From Amphirosellinia nigrospora (Eukaryota; Ascomycota; Sordariomycetes; Xylariales; Xylariaceae): a stretch of DNA of 64,000 nucleotides. This document shows positions 46,373 through 56,908 of this stretch, piece after piece. The notes under the pieces are model-generated. The model was not told the origin of the DNA, ran no database searches, and saw only the letters and a list, made by a program, of their open reading frames with translations. The stretch covers positions 930,001 to 994,000 of the forward strand of contig SCHM01000007.1 of assembly GCA_004123355.1 (NCBI GenBank), in the 5' to 3' direction. Each line of letters starts with the position of its first letter. Positions within the stretch are counted from its first letter, which is position 1. The position numbers were made by a program, and so were the translations under genes.

Positions 46373-47470
46373 TGCATGCATCGACTACTGCTACACTTGA
46401 GGAAGGTGTTGAAATACTACTTTATCGAGTTGAACATTTGCTTTCATCAGAAGGATGCCTTTAAGGCCAAAGCTATGGAAACTTGAATGGACGCTCCTCT
46501 GGAAAGATTGAAGACACATGCGATGCTTTTTCGAGGGCTTAACACTGGACTGTACGAAGGGTTTGCGAGATTAAATGGGTTCAAGGGGATATTAACAATT
46601 CTGCCAATATCATTATTCTCAGTTGCTGCATTATCTCCCGAATTAGATGTACATCAATAACTCAACTTGCACATTTCGCGAATTGACTTTAATTTACTAT
46701 ATCAATGATGGCTTCTTGAGCGCTTTTCGTAAAGAAGGTAGGAGATAGGTTTGATTTATTACCTACTTAGGCCCTCCTCACTGTGAACCTAGTGGCATAG
46801 CTACTTTAGGTACTTGTCACAGAACAGGACTGCGTGAAACTATCCTATTGCGACAGAACCGCCTGTAAAGAGTCACAGACCTCCCGATCTACGATCTTTG
46901 CAGGGCGGCAGCACCGCGACGCGAAATTCTTAGCCTTCCTAGGCTCTCCGATTCCCGAACTTGGTAGCTTGCTGGTAGTTCAATGGATCCGACAAGAAAA
47001 GTGCACCCACATTTTGTTGGTGTCTAATAGGATATCGACAAGAAATATTGGAAAGGCGATTGCGATGTATGATGTAGGGTTGGAAATTATCTACCGAAAT
47101 GTTATCTAATCCTCAATCAACACGATTGCTAGCCATGTAGGTGAGTGAGGGAGTGACCGGCTTGGCGAGGTTTACCAGGCATTGTTGCTATCTATTAGGA
47201 AGCTCTGAATAAACGTTTTTGCTGCCGGCATCGTCGTGTTGCTTTACTGTTGTACAGTACAGTACGGAGTACATACAGTCCATTACTTACCGAAACATCA
47301 GCCTTTCTTCCCGCACTACCGACGTGAGTGGACACCGACCTTCAATTTCCGTCGTCATGGCCCAGAATTGCCCGTCCAACCATTCCCTCCAGAGGTCGGA
47401 CCCAGGTTTTTAGCTTACACTCCACGACGGTGACGTCTCGTGGTAGACCCGGATGCCTGACTGGCTCGAC
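46373..47470. other. Spacer, no gene recognised
   Basis: Frames at 46834-47109 and 47219-47543 are short, lack clear starts and match nothing known. Confidence 0.35.
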
Positions 47471-47478
47471 TATAAATA
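47471..47478 (+). promoter_or_regulatory. TATA box upstream of GH54 gene
   Basis: TATAAATA lies 78 bp before the ATG at 47556, a normal fungal distance. Sequence match only. Confidence 0.4.
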
Positions 47479-47555
47479 ATTATAATACGATGCTGGGACG
47501 GAGAATTCTCACAGGCCTACTACGGCCCATGATCCCCGAGTAGAAGTGGTCAACC

Positions 47556-48746
47556 ATGTTTCCACGGCAAAACCTCAAACGGGTCGCTCTTAGCCTTGTC
47601 GCCGCCGGACCTTGCGAGATCTACGCCTCAGGCGGTACGCCCTGCATCGCCGCGCACAGCATCACCCGTTATTTGTACAGAAGCTTCTCTGGCGTACTCT
47701 ACTAGGTGAAGCGTGGATCTGACGGTGCCACGAGCAATACCTCGCCGTTGTCTGCCGGTGGTGTTGCCAACACCGGTGCTCAAGACAGCTTCTGCGCGGG
47801 CACGACCTGTCTCATCACCGTCATCTATAATTAGTCCGGCTACACAATCACCTCACCCAGGCTCCACCCGGAGGTTTCAACGGGCCCGAGGCCAATGGGT
47901 ACGACAACCTGACCAGCGCAATCGGCGCACCAGTCACGCTGAGCGGCCAGAAGGCGTATGGTGTTTTTGTTTTGCCCGGCACCGGCTACTACAATAAGCT
48001 GTTAGCGGCTGAGCTACTGGCGACGCGGCGGAGGGTATGTACGCGGTCCTCGATAGCACACATTACAATGACGCATGCTGTTTCGATTACGGTAACGCCG
48101 AGACACCGGTGATGGACATATGGAGGCTATCTACTTCGGTGACAATACCGGCTGGGGTTGTGGCTCCGGAAGCGGTCCTTGGCTCATGGCCGATCTGGAG
48201 AACGGTCTCTTCTCCGGTCAAAGCGCCAAGAACAACGCTGCTGATCCGTCAATCTCCAATAGATCCTTCACGGCAGCTGTCAAGAGACAGCCGAACAAAT
48301 GGGCTCTCCGCATCCGGCTCACTGTCGACGTACTACAGTGGTGCGCGCCCATCCGTCTCGGGCTACAACCCTATGAGCAAGGAGGGTGCCATTATTCTAG
48401 GCATTGGTGGGACAACAGCAATGGCGCACAGGGCACGTTTTACGAGGGAGTCATGACATTGGGCTACCCATCTGATGCCACCGAAACTCGGTGCAAGCTA
48501 ATCTCATGGCCGCCGGATATGCCACATACATCGATGAACGGCGGCCCGGCCCTTAACGTGGGCTACGCCGCGAGCAACGGCGGCGTGCACACCTTCGATA
48601 ATGCCAATTCCTTTAACAATGACGTGAGCTGGGTGCTTTGCTTCAGTTTGGGTATGATTCCTGCTGAATGGCTAGGCGCACCTTGCATCTCGCTGATTGA
48701 GTCTGCAAGAGTTGGTTCCGTCTTTCCTTGTGTACAGGTAGTTTGA
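47556..48746 (+). pseudogene. abfB: GH54 alpha-L-arabinofuranosidase (AbfB-like), degenerate
   Basis: ATG 47556 opens MFPRQNLKRVALSLVAAG, a signal-peptide-like start, then CEIYASGGTPCIAAHS, KRGSDGAT and DSFCAGTTCLITVIY. TAG stops at 47703 and 47832 stand where the family has Gln (CAG). In later frames: GYDNLTSAIGAPVTLSGQKA, MYAVLDSTHYNDACCFDYGN, HMEAIYFGDNTGWGCGSGSG, MADLENGLFSG (region of the catalytic Glu), then DNSNGAQGTFYEGVMTLGYP (region of the catalytic Asp). At least four frameshifts. After about 48530 the sequence jumps to ASNGGVHTFDNANSFNNDVS, the very end of the C-terminal arabinose-binding (CBM42) domain, so most of that domain is deleted. The working enzyme releases arabinose from arabinan and arabinoxylan outside the cell. 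This copy is dead. Confidence 0.93.
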
Positions 48747-50353
48747 TGTAATCTACGTATGAATATGACATGATATGAATAAAGTTTGTAAGCGGTGTCC
48801 CATTGTCAATGTAAAATTACTTGACAGAGTTATACACGCCAGTGCCGACTGCTCCTCCTAGATATAGAGCGTAGTCGGAGCTAACCCAATTGATGACGGA
48901 ATATAGTATTAAGGTGTGACAAAGCACCGCAGTTCGGGAACTCTATCTTGATCACCGAAAGTCTATACTAACGGCGAGTGTAAACACCGCAATATCCGCC
49001 AATAGCATATATAGTTCTTATCATACATCTGACATCAGAACGAAAGGGTGACGGTAACTTCTCGACATTCAGATGGAAATTTACCAGCGCTACGCCCTAC
49101 GGGATGGGATCCTTGCTCCCAATGATTATACTTTCACGTTGTCCTCCGCGTGTGTATAAACAACGATAATTCCCAGGTTTTCTCATACTCAGTCCTAGGC
49201 AACACATCATACACCACATATCACACATCACACATCATATTATATTTTTCTCTTTTTATACCCTTACTCGTCTATGTTTCTTCTATACAAGAATAAACGT
49301 CATCATACGTCCTTCAGCAACTAGATGTGACAAAGAGGTTTTGGCGCAGACCAGCAAATTCCCCCAATCACACCATTCAAAGTAACAAGCGCGATAATCA
49401 TGTGCCCTTACCATCATACTTCTGGCGGTTTCAAACTACAACGCGGCAGTTCTGTTCCGTGACACCACGCCATATCGGTATTACAATTCACGAGGTATCC
49501 ATGCCCCTGACCGCCGCAACTATCCACGTTGGCGATGTAGCTGACGAGATGCCAGTAATCAGCAGTCGCCGGTAGTTTCTGGCTTACGGCTTTCGCCGCT
49601 CTGCGAACAGAACAGACCCAACTTGCCTTTCGTATGAAAGCTCTGCCATGGCCTCCCCCTTAATTCACGACATCTTGGCCCGGGGACGGAGAAGAAGATT
49701 TTGATCGATTTTATGGCGGTGGGAATCGCCGCTCCGTTTTCCTCAGGCGACATAGTCTCGGTCAGTGTCAAACATCATCTGACTCTTCACAGTTCCCCGG
49801 GGACCCGCGCGTATGAACAGGACTGGCAGAATGACTCACTCGCTTCAAGAAAGTGATAATTTCGGGTCGGTATCAACTTCAGCACTACGTAAGCAATTCT
49901 GTTTCTATTCCCCATGGCCTCCATAGCTAAGTTGCCAGTAGCTACGCCAGTGTGTCATGGCTTGTCTCTCAGGGAGCATCCCGCGTGGGGAGTTACCCGC
50001 ACGAAGAAGAGGCGGGCCTAGTCTCTAATAATGCTATTTCAAAAAACCCCTTCTGGCAGGGACATCCTGTGTTCGAAACAAGAAGACTAAGGAAGATTAT
50101 CTCACCCTCAGCGGTCTAAAAACCAATCCATACGAAATGATCCCAAACCTTCTTTTGGGACCTGGAGGAGCGCTGTAGAACGACATATGTTCCGTGCAAA
50201 GAAATATTTGAGCATAGTGGGTATAAAATTCTTTCTCCAGACCATTATACAGAAAAAAGGATATCCAGATTGGGTCATTAACTGGCGCGTACTCTGTTTT
50301 CCAAATAACGATATCTTTAGGAGCTATAGCTAACAATTATAGCATTATTCCAG
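48747..50353. other. Spacer with low-complexity DNA
   Basis: CACAT/ACATC repeats at 49200-49240. An open frame at 49327-49575 ends in a plausible VTPRHIGITIHEVSMPLTAA stretch but has no recognised family. GTGTGACA at about 48919 and GTGACA at 49326 may be LTR ends; partners not found. Confidence 0.35.
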
Positions 50354-50715
50354 CTGTGAGAATCCCACAAAGAAGAAAGCTTCTCAGGGAGTCCATATGT
50401 GAGATTTTAAACTGGAAGACCGAGCATCTTAAGAATGCCAAAGAGGTCGCTGAAACCCTCATACTCTACACTTATAAAACAGCCGCTTTGGAAAAAGTGG
50501 ATTTCGAAGATAACTTGTATTCAAATTCGGAAGCCAGTTGCTTCACTGGCATGATAGGTATCTGTTTAACACCTGGCCTCAAAATAGCAGTCATTAGGCT
50601 GTTGGATGTTAGCTGGATCAACATAGCTCCCCACTACGAAAATATTGATTCATTGCTGCTGAAGAAATACACACGCAACATCAAGGAATTCTTGGCCGAT
50701 CTCGGACACCTATAA
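50354..50715 (+). CDS. Possible 3' exon of an unidentified gene
   Basis: Open for 120 codons after a good acceptor (GCTAAC branch at about 50329, ATTCCAG ending 50353). Helical charged sequence (LLRESICEILNWKTEHLKNA, KVDFEDNLYSNSEASCF) ends with KKYTRNIKEFLADLGHL and TAA/TAG context. No ATG near the start, so it needs an upstream exon, which I could not identify. No family recognised. Confidence 0.35.
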
Positions 50716-50978
50716 CGAACCCGCAACTATCCCTATATATCTTCGATAAGGGAAATGTTCAAGCTTCTCCTTCGCCGGTATATATTCACTAGTGCCGCCC
50801 TACCCCTAGAAGCTTCACACACCAACGGAAGGAAATTTACGTAGCTCTAGGCGATACTGATTTATGACCGCACCTTAAAGACTAGCAAGGCATTACTACG
50901 AACGCAAGGTCGACGACTTCGCGGGGTTGTACTACCGCCTCGTCGCCAATATTAGGCCTATTTCGCGTCGTTCGAGAC
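50716..50978. other. Spacer with short coding-like remnant
   Basis: About 50880-50975 reads RHYYERKVDDFAGLYYRLVA, coding-like, and is cut by the family C LTR at 50979. Origin unknown. Confidence 0.3.
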
Positions 50979-51223
50979 TGTCACAAGGGCTCTGATTGAG
51001 GGCTTGGGGATAGCTTCATTCCTTCAGATCTAATAATTGGCTATGGCGTCAAAGGACCTCTTACTCTCTAGATTCCTTTCCAGAGGACTCGGGACCTGAC
51101 TAGCCTATATATACACAGATTCCGGGCTACCCCAACGGACCTCCGTTGGGCCTGTGTAGCCAATATTACTCAAAATGGTACAAATTGCCGAGGGCTGAAG
51201 CCGTAGGCGAAATCAGTGTGACA
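50979..51223 (+). mobile_element. Solo LTR family C, copy 2 (245 bp)
   Basis: TGTCACAAGGGCTC..AATCAGTGTGACA flanked by exact GAGAC (50974-50978 and 51224-51228). Inner palindrome CCCAACGGACCTCCGTTGGG. Confidence 0.88.
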
Positions 51224-51325
51224 GAGACGAACCGCGCACGGTCCGCACTCACGGGAACCGAGTTACCAGCTATTTTCTTTCCACAACCATCTTCCTTCTC
51301 ACTCCTATGATGCTTAACAGGCTTG

Positions 51326-51480
51326 GCCACCACTCGCAGAGTCACGCTCCAAAGCTTCAAGGGTAAAAACTACGTTAACATCCGAGAATACTACGTGGGA
51401 ATTGACGACCCAGATCGAACAGATGACGTTTTGAACTTGCGGGTATTGCAGCTCTTGACAATGGCAGTTTTGTTGTAGGA
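51326..51480 (+). pseudogene. PC4/Sub1 transcription coactivator fragment, copy 1
   Basis: One frame reads TRRVTLQSFKGKNYVNIREY then YVGIDDPDRTDD and decays. RVTL..FKGK.YVNIREYY is the beta-strand core of the PC4 single-stranded-DNA-binding domain. A CTTAACAG acceptor-like sequence lies just upstream at 51317, matching the exon start at the second copy. Only the first half of the domain (~35 residues) is present. The next strand and the dimerisation helix are gone. Confidence 0.78.
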
Positions 51481-51689
51481 ATGCGGTCTCCGGCCATTGG
51501 TGACGCAATTCCCTCAAAACACTCCCTACCTATGCGTCTGGTATAAGTGACGAGGGATTATTAAGCGCCTGCCCCCGGGGAGGGAGGGGGATTTAATCAA
51601 GCGTTACAAACTGGCCAGGTAACTGATCACTCGATCGATACCGCACTTTTGGAACACTTTTATATACTACACAGATCTGCGATCAAGGG

Positions 51690-52080
51690 GGCGTATTCTC
51701 GCCGAGTCACGATAAAGTGATCATTCTGACGTACCCTAACTATCTATGCGCCCGACAAACCGACAAGCACTTTAATATGTATATCGAAAAATATTAAAGT
51801 ATTTCATATTCGATATGGGGCAACACCGTCGTACACCAGACGGCTAGCGAGGGACAGTCAGTAGCAGCCTGGTTTTTTAACCGTTTGATGATCTTTTCAA
51901 TTCCGGTGGTAAGCAACGGCGCGCAGAGCTTTTCCGTGGGCTCGACCGGAGAAACGATCTCAACCTGCTTGTTGTTAATGCTGGCGCCAATACAATGGTA
52001 TTTCGCCCTACTGCCTTCCCTCTATTGTGACGGGGTAGCACATGTCTTCCACGGTAACCTTAGGGCCGGCTGGTAGATCG
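51690..52080 (+). pseudogene. Hsp70-like ATPase fragment, copy 2
   Basis: Reads ILTYPNYLC, a TAA, then VHQTASEGQSVAAWFFNRL, a gap, SVGSTGETIST and, in a shifted frame, LLVVNAGANTMVF. Block order equals the fragment at 17540 (TYPxYxC, then EGQxxA), but this copy also keeps the VxxGxxT phosphate-loop-like segment. Divergent Hsp70-like genes of this type are highly expanded in ascomycetes. Stops and shifts show decay. Confidence 0.5.
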
Positions 52081-52259
52081 GAACAGCGAGTGGGCTCTAA
52101 CTTGGCACGTTATTAGATATAATATGGGTGAGCCTTTCAAAACCCTTTGCCGCCCTACAGGCGACACTCTGCACGATAACATTCTGGCCCGTACGTATTC
52201 TCACCTTCTTGGAGTCGGGCTTTTCGTAAAGCGATAACTAACCCACACCTGTTGACTTA

Positions 52260-52800
52260 GCTCGCCACCACTCGCAGAGTCACGCTCCAAATCTACAAGG
52301 GTAAAAACTACGTTAATATGACTTCAACGTAACCTCGCCCAAAGCCCTCAATTTATAGACGAATTCCTAGGACCTTTGCCTCCTCGCAGACCTCCGAAAG
52401 CTTGATTCCTCGAGAGGGTTGAGGCTATTCTAACCAATACGATTACGCCAATATATTATGTCTCAGCCCACGAAAATGCCTCGGAGCGGTGCCGGTCTTC
52501 CAGGACCTTCCAGGAGTCTCCAGGAGTCTGTGGGCTCCTGTGGCCAGGTCCTGAGAGTGGTCCGTGTGACAACATCCGAGAATACTACCGACCAGGGAAA
52601 AAGGTTCGTCTCGCCCTAACAGTTGGTGTCCAGGGCATCATGCTCCCCTCTAGCAATATAATGCTCTTCTCACTGCCATCCCGGCCATCAATGCCGAGCT
52701 CGAATCGAAGGGCCACGAAGTGCCCGATATCTTCGCGAGCGCCCCACCACTTCCTCTCCGAAATCATCTGCTAAGTCTCCATCTCGCGGGACACAATTTT
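52260..52800 (+). pseudogene. PC4/Sub1 coactivator, split by a solo LTR, copy 2
   Basis: An intron acceptor (CTAAC branch ~52237, GACTTAG ending ~52259) precedes TRRVTLQIYKGKNYV. A 253-bp family C LTR then interrupts, and the frame resumes NIREYY, RPGKKVRLALTV. A 26-bp extra segment (about 52625-52650) breaks the next strand-helix junction. Coding continues QYNALLTAIPAINAELESKG HEVPDIFAS to about 52740. This is the whole PC4 domain, so the copy was once complete there. PC4/Sub1 binds single-stranded DNA and promotes RNA polymerase II initiation. Lost: both splice-linked N-terminus and continuity. Confidence 0.85.
52319..52571 (+). mobile_element. Solo LTR family C, copy 3, 5'-truncated
   Basis: Shares CCTCGCAGACCTCCGAAAGC and AATATATTATGTCTCAGCCC with 43778-44142 and ends GTGTGACA. 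The uninterrupted sequence at 51390 (GTTAACATCCGAG) shows the join; AATAT on the left and AACAT on the right fit an imperfect 5-bp duplication. Confidence 0.78.
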
Positions 52801-53112
52801 GACACAATTTTCGTCCGTATGCTATCATTACGATAACCCAATACCGCCTGATCACCGGTTGACAGGTGAAGCCAGAACCCAATTATCTGAACTGCTAAAC
52901 CAGATGTCCGGTTCTAGCTCACTGTCCTGTCGAGCGTAGGAGTTGTACACATTGCATGTCGTCACGCAGGCGAGACATGAACAAGAAATTTTCGATCGAC
53001 TGGTAAAACCAAGCCAAGCTTTCGAGGACCCTCCGAAGAAAGTCAGGATCATGGGGTGCGGAATCCAGCTGAGGATGAACTCGAGATCTTTTTACTGGAC
53101 TAGCTGACCGAG

Positions 53113-53461
53113 TGTCACAAGGGCTCAAATAGAGGGCTTGGAATAGGTTCGAATTGAATAATAAGCAACTATGGTGCCAAAGGGGCCACATCGATCTAAG
53201 TTTCCTTTCCCTCGAAGGGAAGATTCGAGCCCTTTTATGCTCAGAATTCTCCTCTCCTTCGCGGACCTCCGCCAACCTATTTAGAGACCTGTGTAGCCGG
53301 ACAAGCGAGTGTCTCGGTGATCGATTTCAGCTCGGTCTCTACTTCTGAGACTCACTATATCTTCGTACGACTGCCTTAGCCTTGTAAGGTAGTAATTAGC
53401 GAACTCAGTGTGGGACCCTGTTTGGCACTGTATTGCGCACTTAACCAGAATCCGTGTGACA
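53113..53461 (+). mobile_element. Solo LTR family C, copy 4 (349 bp)
   Basis: TGTCACAAGGGCTC..ATCCGTGTGACA flanked by exact CCGAG (53108-53112 and 53462-53466). Confidence 0.88.
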
Positions 53462-53518
53462 CCGAGGCCTGGATTGGTTCACAGGAGATTTAGGTCTGTT
53501 ATTTGCACACGAGCCTGC

Positions 53519-53743
53519 CTACCGGCCTCTTTTGACATTGTCGACAAGTGTATTGAGATCTTTTGATTCGATATAATCACGATGCCTCGACTCCAAATGA
53601 TCCCGTATTCCGTCATTGATAGCAACGAATAGCTCACCACAGCCTGGTACTGTGCAGGAAACACGTGATTCTTGGCGCAAGTGGCTGACGAAGGAGGTTG
53701 GAATAGTTTGTTCTTTGGTGACCTGCATTCTTCCCCTAAACAT
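53519..53743 (-). pseudogene. C2H2-like zinc-finger fragment
   Basis: Minus-strand frame of ~74 codons with SCTVPGCGELFVAINDGIRD followed by HLESRHRDYI: Cys-x4-Cys, 12 residues, His-x4-His, a C2H2-like spacing. The start is unclear and neighbouring frames do not extend it. Likely a remnant of a larger fungal zinc-finger protein. Confidence 0.4.
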
Positions 53744-54813
53744 TTAGGTTGATAGAGTAAGGACAGGTAAAAAATGACGGCTGGTGGGCATAGGATAGAA
53801 TATACCCTGTGAAAAGGGGGATGAGATGTATAAACCAACTGGAACACCTAAGGCGCTACGAAAGAGGTGATGCTTGCGAACAAGAAAGCGAAAGACTTAA
53901 GTTTACTTTAAAGTGTCAAAAAATACGAAGGATGAGTCGCGGCCAACCAAGGCAACCGTCGTCCCCATGGGATGAAGGCGACCGGAAGGCGCACGAAGAC
54001 CAGGCAACCAAGAGGATCAAGGGCCCTGGAAAGCCAGGCAAACCAGTCAAGAAGTCGTGTTGGCCCAGCTGCGAGGGTAGACGCCCATCACGGTCCTATG
54101 GCGGTGGCTGGGTCGGCTGCCATGCGGGTGCTGTACATCCCCCAACATGTCCTACCACCGAACAGCCGGCCCTAGCCTTGAATCATGTCGCTATACCTCT
54201 AAGAGAGCTAGCAAATTATGACAACTACGTATTTCAAGTGGACTCAACTTACATATGAGGATAGAGAACCCAGTTTTAAACAATTTCGACAAAAATAATT
54301 GCCTCTTCGTCTGCTGAATTGTGGACGATGATTAGCTGTGTGACGATGTACTCTTGTCCCCACAATGCGGGCAGTTACTTACACAGCCGTCCTTTAGCTA
54401 TCATACAAGGATAGTCTCGGATTTCCCGCGTGGAAACTGTAGCTCGGTGCAACAGAGTAGGAGGGGTGGACTGGTGGTCCACCTGATAGGCGCGGGCTTG
54501 AATTGTATACGTCCCAGTTCTGCAGAGAACGAGGTCGGAAAAGGTTGTAAAGTCCTTCGGGGTCTCTGCTACTATTCTTGCTGGTGTTTAGTGTCTGTGG
54601 AAACACAAATAGCGTGCCATGAAGCGAACCCGGGTCAGTAGTGCGTGTACGTAGTATGGGAGTCTACAAGCATGACCTCGAAAAAAATATACTGGCTTTT
54701 TTAGATAGCTGACTACTAGGAGCGGATAGAGAACTATCCTTGGCTGGATCTGTGTAGACGGGTGTTCTGCACTTCGACGTTGGGATACGGGAAATGCTGT
54801 TCTATTGTCGGTA
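53744..54813. other. Spacer
   Basis: Frames at 53809-54258 and 54354-54641 are open but basic/low-complexity with no ATG-supported start or family. No gene called. Confidence 0.3.
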
Positions 54814-55028
54814 TGTTAGCCTTAAAGCGATGGTGAGCCCCAGGGACTGGGGCTCGCCCTAACTATAGTCCGAATCATCACCTACTACCTAATATATAGG
54901 ATCATGACACACTTATCCCACTTGTATAGAACTTCTACTTTAGATCATCTGAATACACTCTACATGATCCCTCTGGAGAGTGCACTGGTTCACTTCCTAT
55001 GCTAGATCTTATCCACAAGTACGTGACA
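54814..55028 (-). mobile_element. Solo LTR family B, copy 3
   Basis: Inverted copy: GGTGAGCCCCAGGGACTGG at 54832 through GTACGTGACA at 55028. The TGTCA-side end is eroded, so the outer boundary is approximate. ATACG follows at 55029. Confidence 0.75.
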
Positions 55029-55101
55029 ATACGTGCAGAGTATATGCCTGCGAACCCTGCATGCCTAAGCGAAGGTATTCCATAATCCGAAGCACCGCTT
55101 T

Positions 55102-56096
55102 ATGCCTGCAGATGCAGGTAGTAAAATAACACACGATGACGAGGAGATGTACGATACGACAACACACGACCCGGGTGTAGGGCACGAAAGCCTACCAAAA
55201 AGCATTAGCAACAGCGACGGCGACGGCGACAGCGACAGCGATAGTAATAGTAATACGTGCTTCTAGTGCTCGCAACCTCTCCCAAGGGTGCGATACCGGT
55301 GCCAGACTTGTGCCACTACACACTCCCCGGCATGTCGTTCGTATCATCCGAGTGAACATCACTTAGACATGATTGCGACCACCCTAGGGCCAGGGCAGGA
55401 TAAGAAGAGGAAGAAGCACAAGATTTGGAGAGTGACCGCGACCCGGGGCCTGCTAGTCCTTCACAAAGCTCGAGTGATTACGAAGACTTGAGCAACTCTT
55501 ACAATGGTAACCTCCAAGACGAAGACTCTTTAGACTCCCAGCCCGAGCCTGAGATTCATACACGCAAGCAACAGCGGAAGTCCTTACACGAACGACCTCG
55601 TATGCCGGCAACAGCACACTCTACCCCGCCCGCCACAAGTTCACCATCAACCTATCACTTGGGACAACGGTTACAATCAGAAGCGCGCCCTCTCCCATGT
55701 CTGCTACTCTGCGAATTTCCTTCCCTCGACGAGGTCAAGACGCAGCAGTTCAAGAAGCTCATGGACGTGTTGTTCAAAAATGTCAAGATCCGCTTCGTAG
55801 GGGGCACTACATTTACTGAAGGGACTAGATTCTACACGAAACTACCGGGTCCTGATGAGGTCGACCAAATCCATGATACATACTATAACGCGATCATGGA
55901 CTTTACAATGCAACACCCAACTGTGGTAGAATCATCTCCCGACCCGACGGACAAGGACTCTCCGATGATGCATCGGAAAGCTTTGGTGAACCTAGGAGCT
56001 CTCGGCGCACCAAACGGAGTAACGGAGAAATATCCAAAAGAAAATTGGATGTTGCCGGCCATCGAGTGTGGCTTTCTCAACGGTTACTCAAATTAA
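55102..56096 (+). pseudogene. ZZ-type zinc-finger protein, ORFan body
   Basis: ATG 55102 (MPADAGSKITHDDEEMYDTT). An acidic Ser-Asp repeat (SDGDGDSDSDSNSN, from a GCGACG/GCGACA microsatellite at 55212-55255) leads into a ZZ finger: CF-stop-C, where TAG at 55264 replaces a CAG-like codon, then RYRCQTCATTHSPACRSYHP and SEHHL. A 1-2-nt shift near 55405 leads to an acidic segment (EEEEAQDLESDRDPGPASPS) and a ~170-residue C-terminal region (LCEFPSLDEVKTQQFKKLMD, KLPGPDEVDQIHDTYYNAIM, RKALVNLGALGAPNGV) open to TAA at 56094. The C-terminal frame of 223 codons is intact. No further family recognised. One stop and one shift are the only defects. Confidence 0.6.
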
Positions 56097-56908
56097 AGAA
56101 GAAGGGCCGGGGATGTGATCGGATCGGTCGGGAACTAAACAGGTCGACTGGCGCAGCTTCTCAGCAATATCGGAAGCTGAAATTGGCGGGGAAGCAGCGC
56201 CGAGAAAGGTAAACGACTGGTATTGTTCCTCGGCCAGAATACAAAATATACATAGAAAATCACCAACTTCATTTCCTCCAGTTTGCCTGTGGATCCCGTT
56301 GCTGTGTTTAGGTACACCTGGGCTCGCCTATGTTCATCCAACGTCTAAGTCGCAACGCGCAACGCACAACCCAGCATACCCCAGACACCAGCTTCCCGAT
56401 TTTTATTGGTAGCACAAGACCCCCACAGTCCGTTTCCGTCAGCCAAAGTCATTAGTCGAACCAAATCATTTAGGTGCTTCCTGCGGCGGAACATCTTTTC
56501 GTACTTCGCTGAAGTCGAACACCTTTCCAGGGTTGGAGTTGTTCCTGGAACGGGAACAGATTCGATTTTTCCGACCCGGTTTGGTATTTCTCCACAAGTG
56601 AACAGAAGCTATGTCCCTACTATACGATTCGAAACAGCATAGAAAAGACTGCATCCTCAACTACTTTGAACGCTTTCGTGTTCTGGCTTCTCTTTATACA
56701 CTGCCACCTTGTTATCTGTCGTTGTATTGCAATGCTGCTACTTGCTTTCCATTGAAGCAAGAAGAGGCTACTCATAGCTCATCAATGCTCATCACTATGC
56801 CTCAGCAAACAGGAAGTAGATCGGAAGGGTCGGCTGCAGCGATTCGCTTCCTGTCATAATGACAACAAACACCGCCGGCCCAGTTATCTATTACAAGCAT
56901 GTGATACT
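56097..56908. other. Spacer, no gene recognised
   Basis: Short frames on both strands (56135-56341 minus, 56406-56859 plus) lack family or start support. Confidence 0.35.

Noticed and set aside
48820-49332. LTR between TTGACAG/TGTGACA words near 48.8-49.3 kb
   Set aside because: Ends are not consistent with one orientation and no duplication is seen.
52585-52767. Minus-strand frame over the PC4 copy
   Set aside because: Shadow of the PC4 coding on the plus strand.
53809-54258. Basic 149-codon plus-strand gene
   Set aside because: No ATG-supported start, competing open frame over the same bases, Lys/Gly/Pro-rich composition without family.
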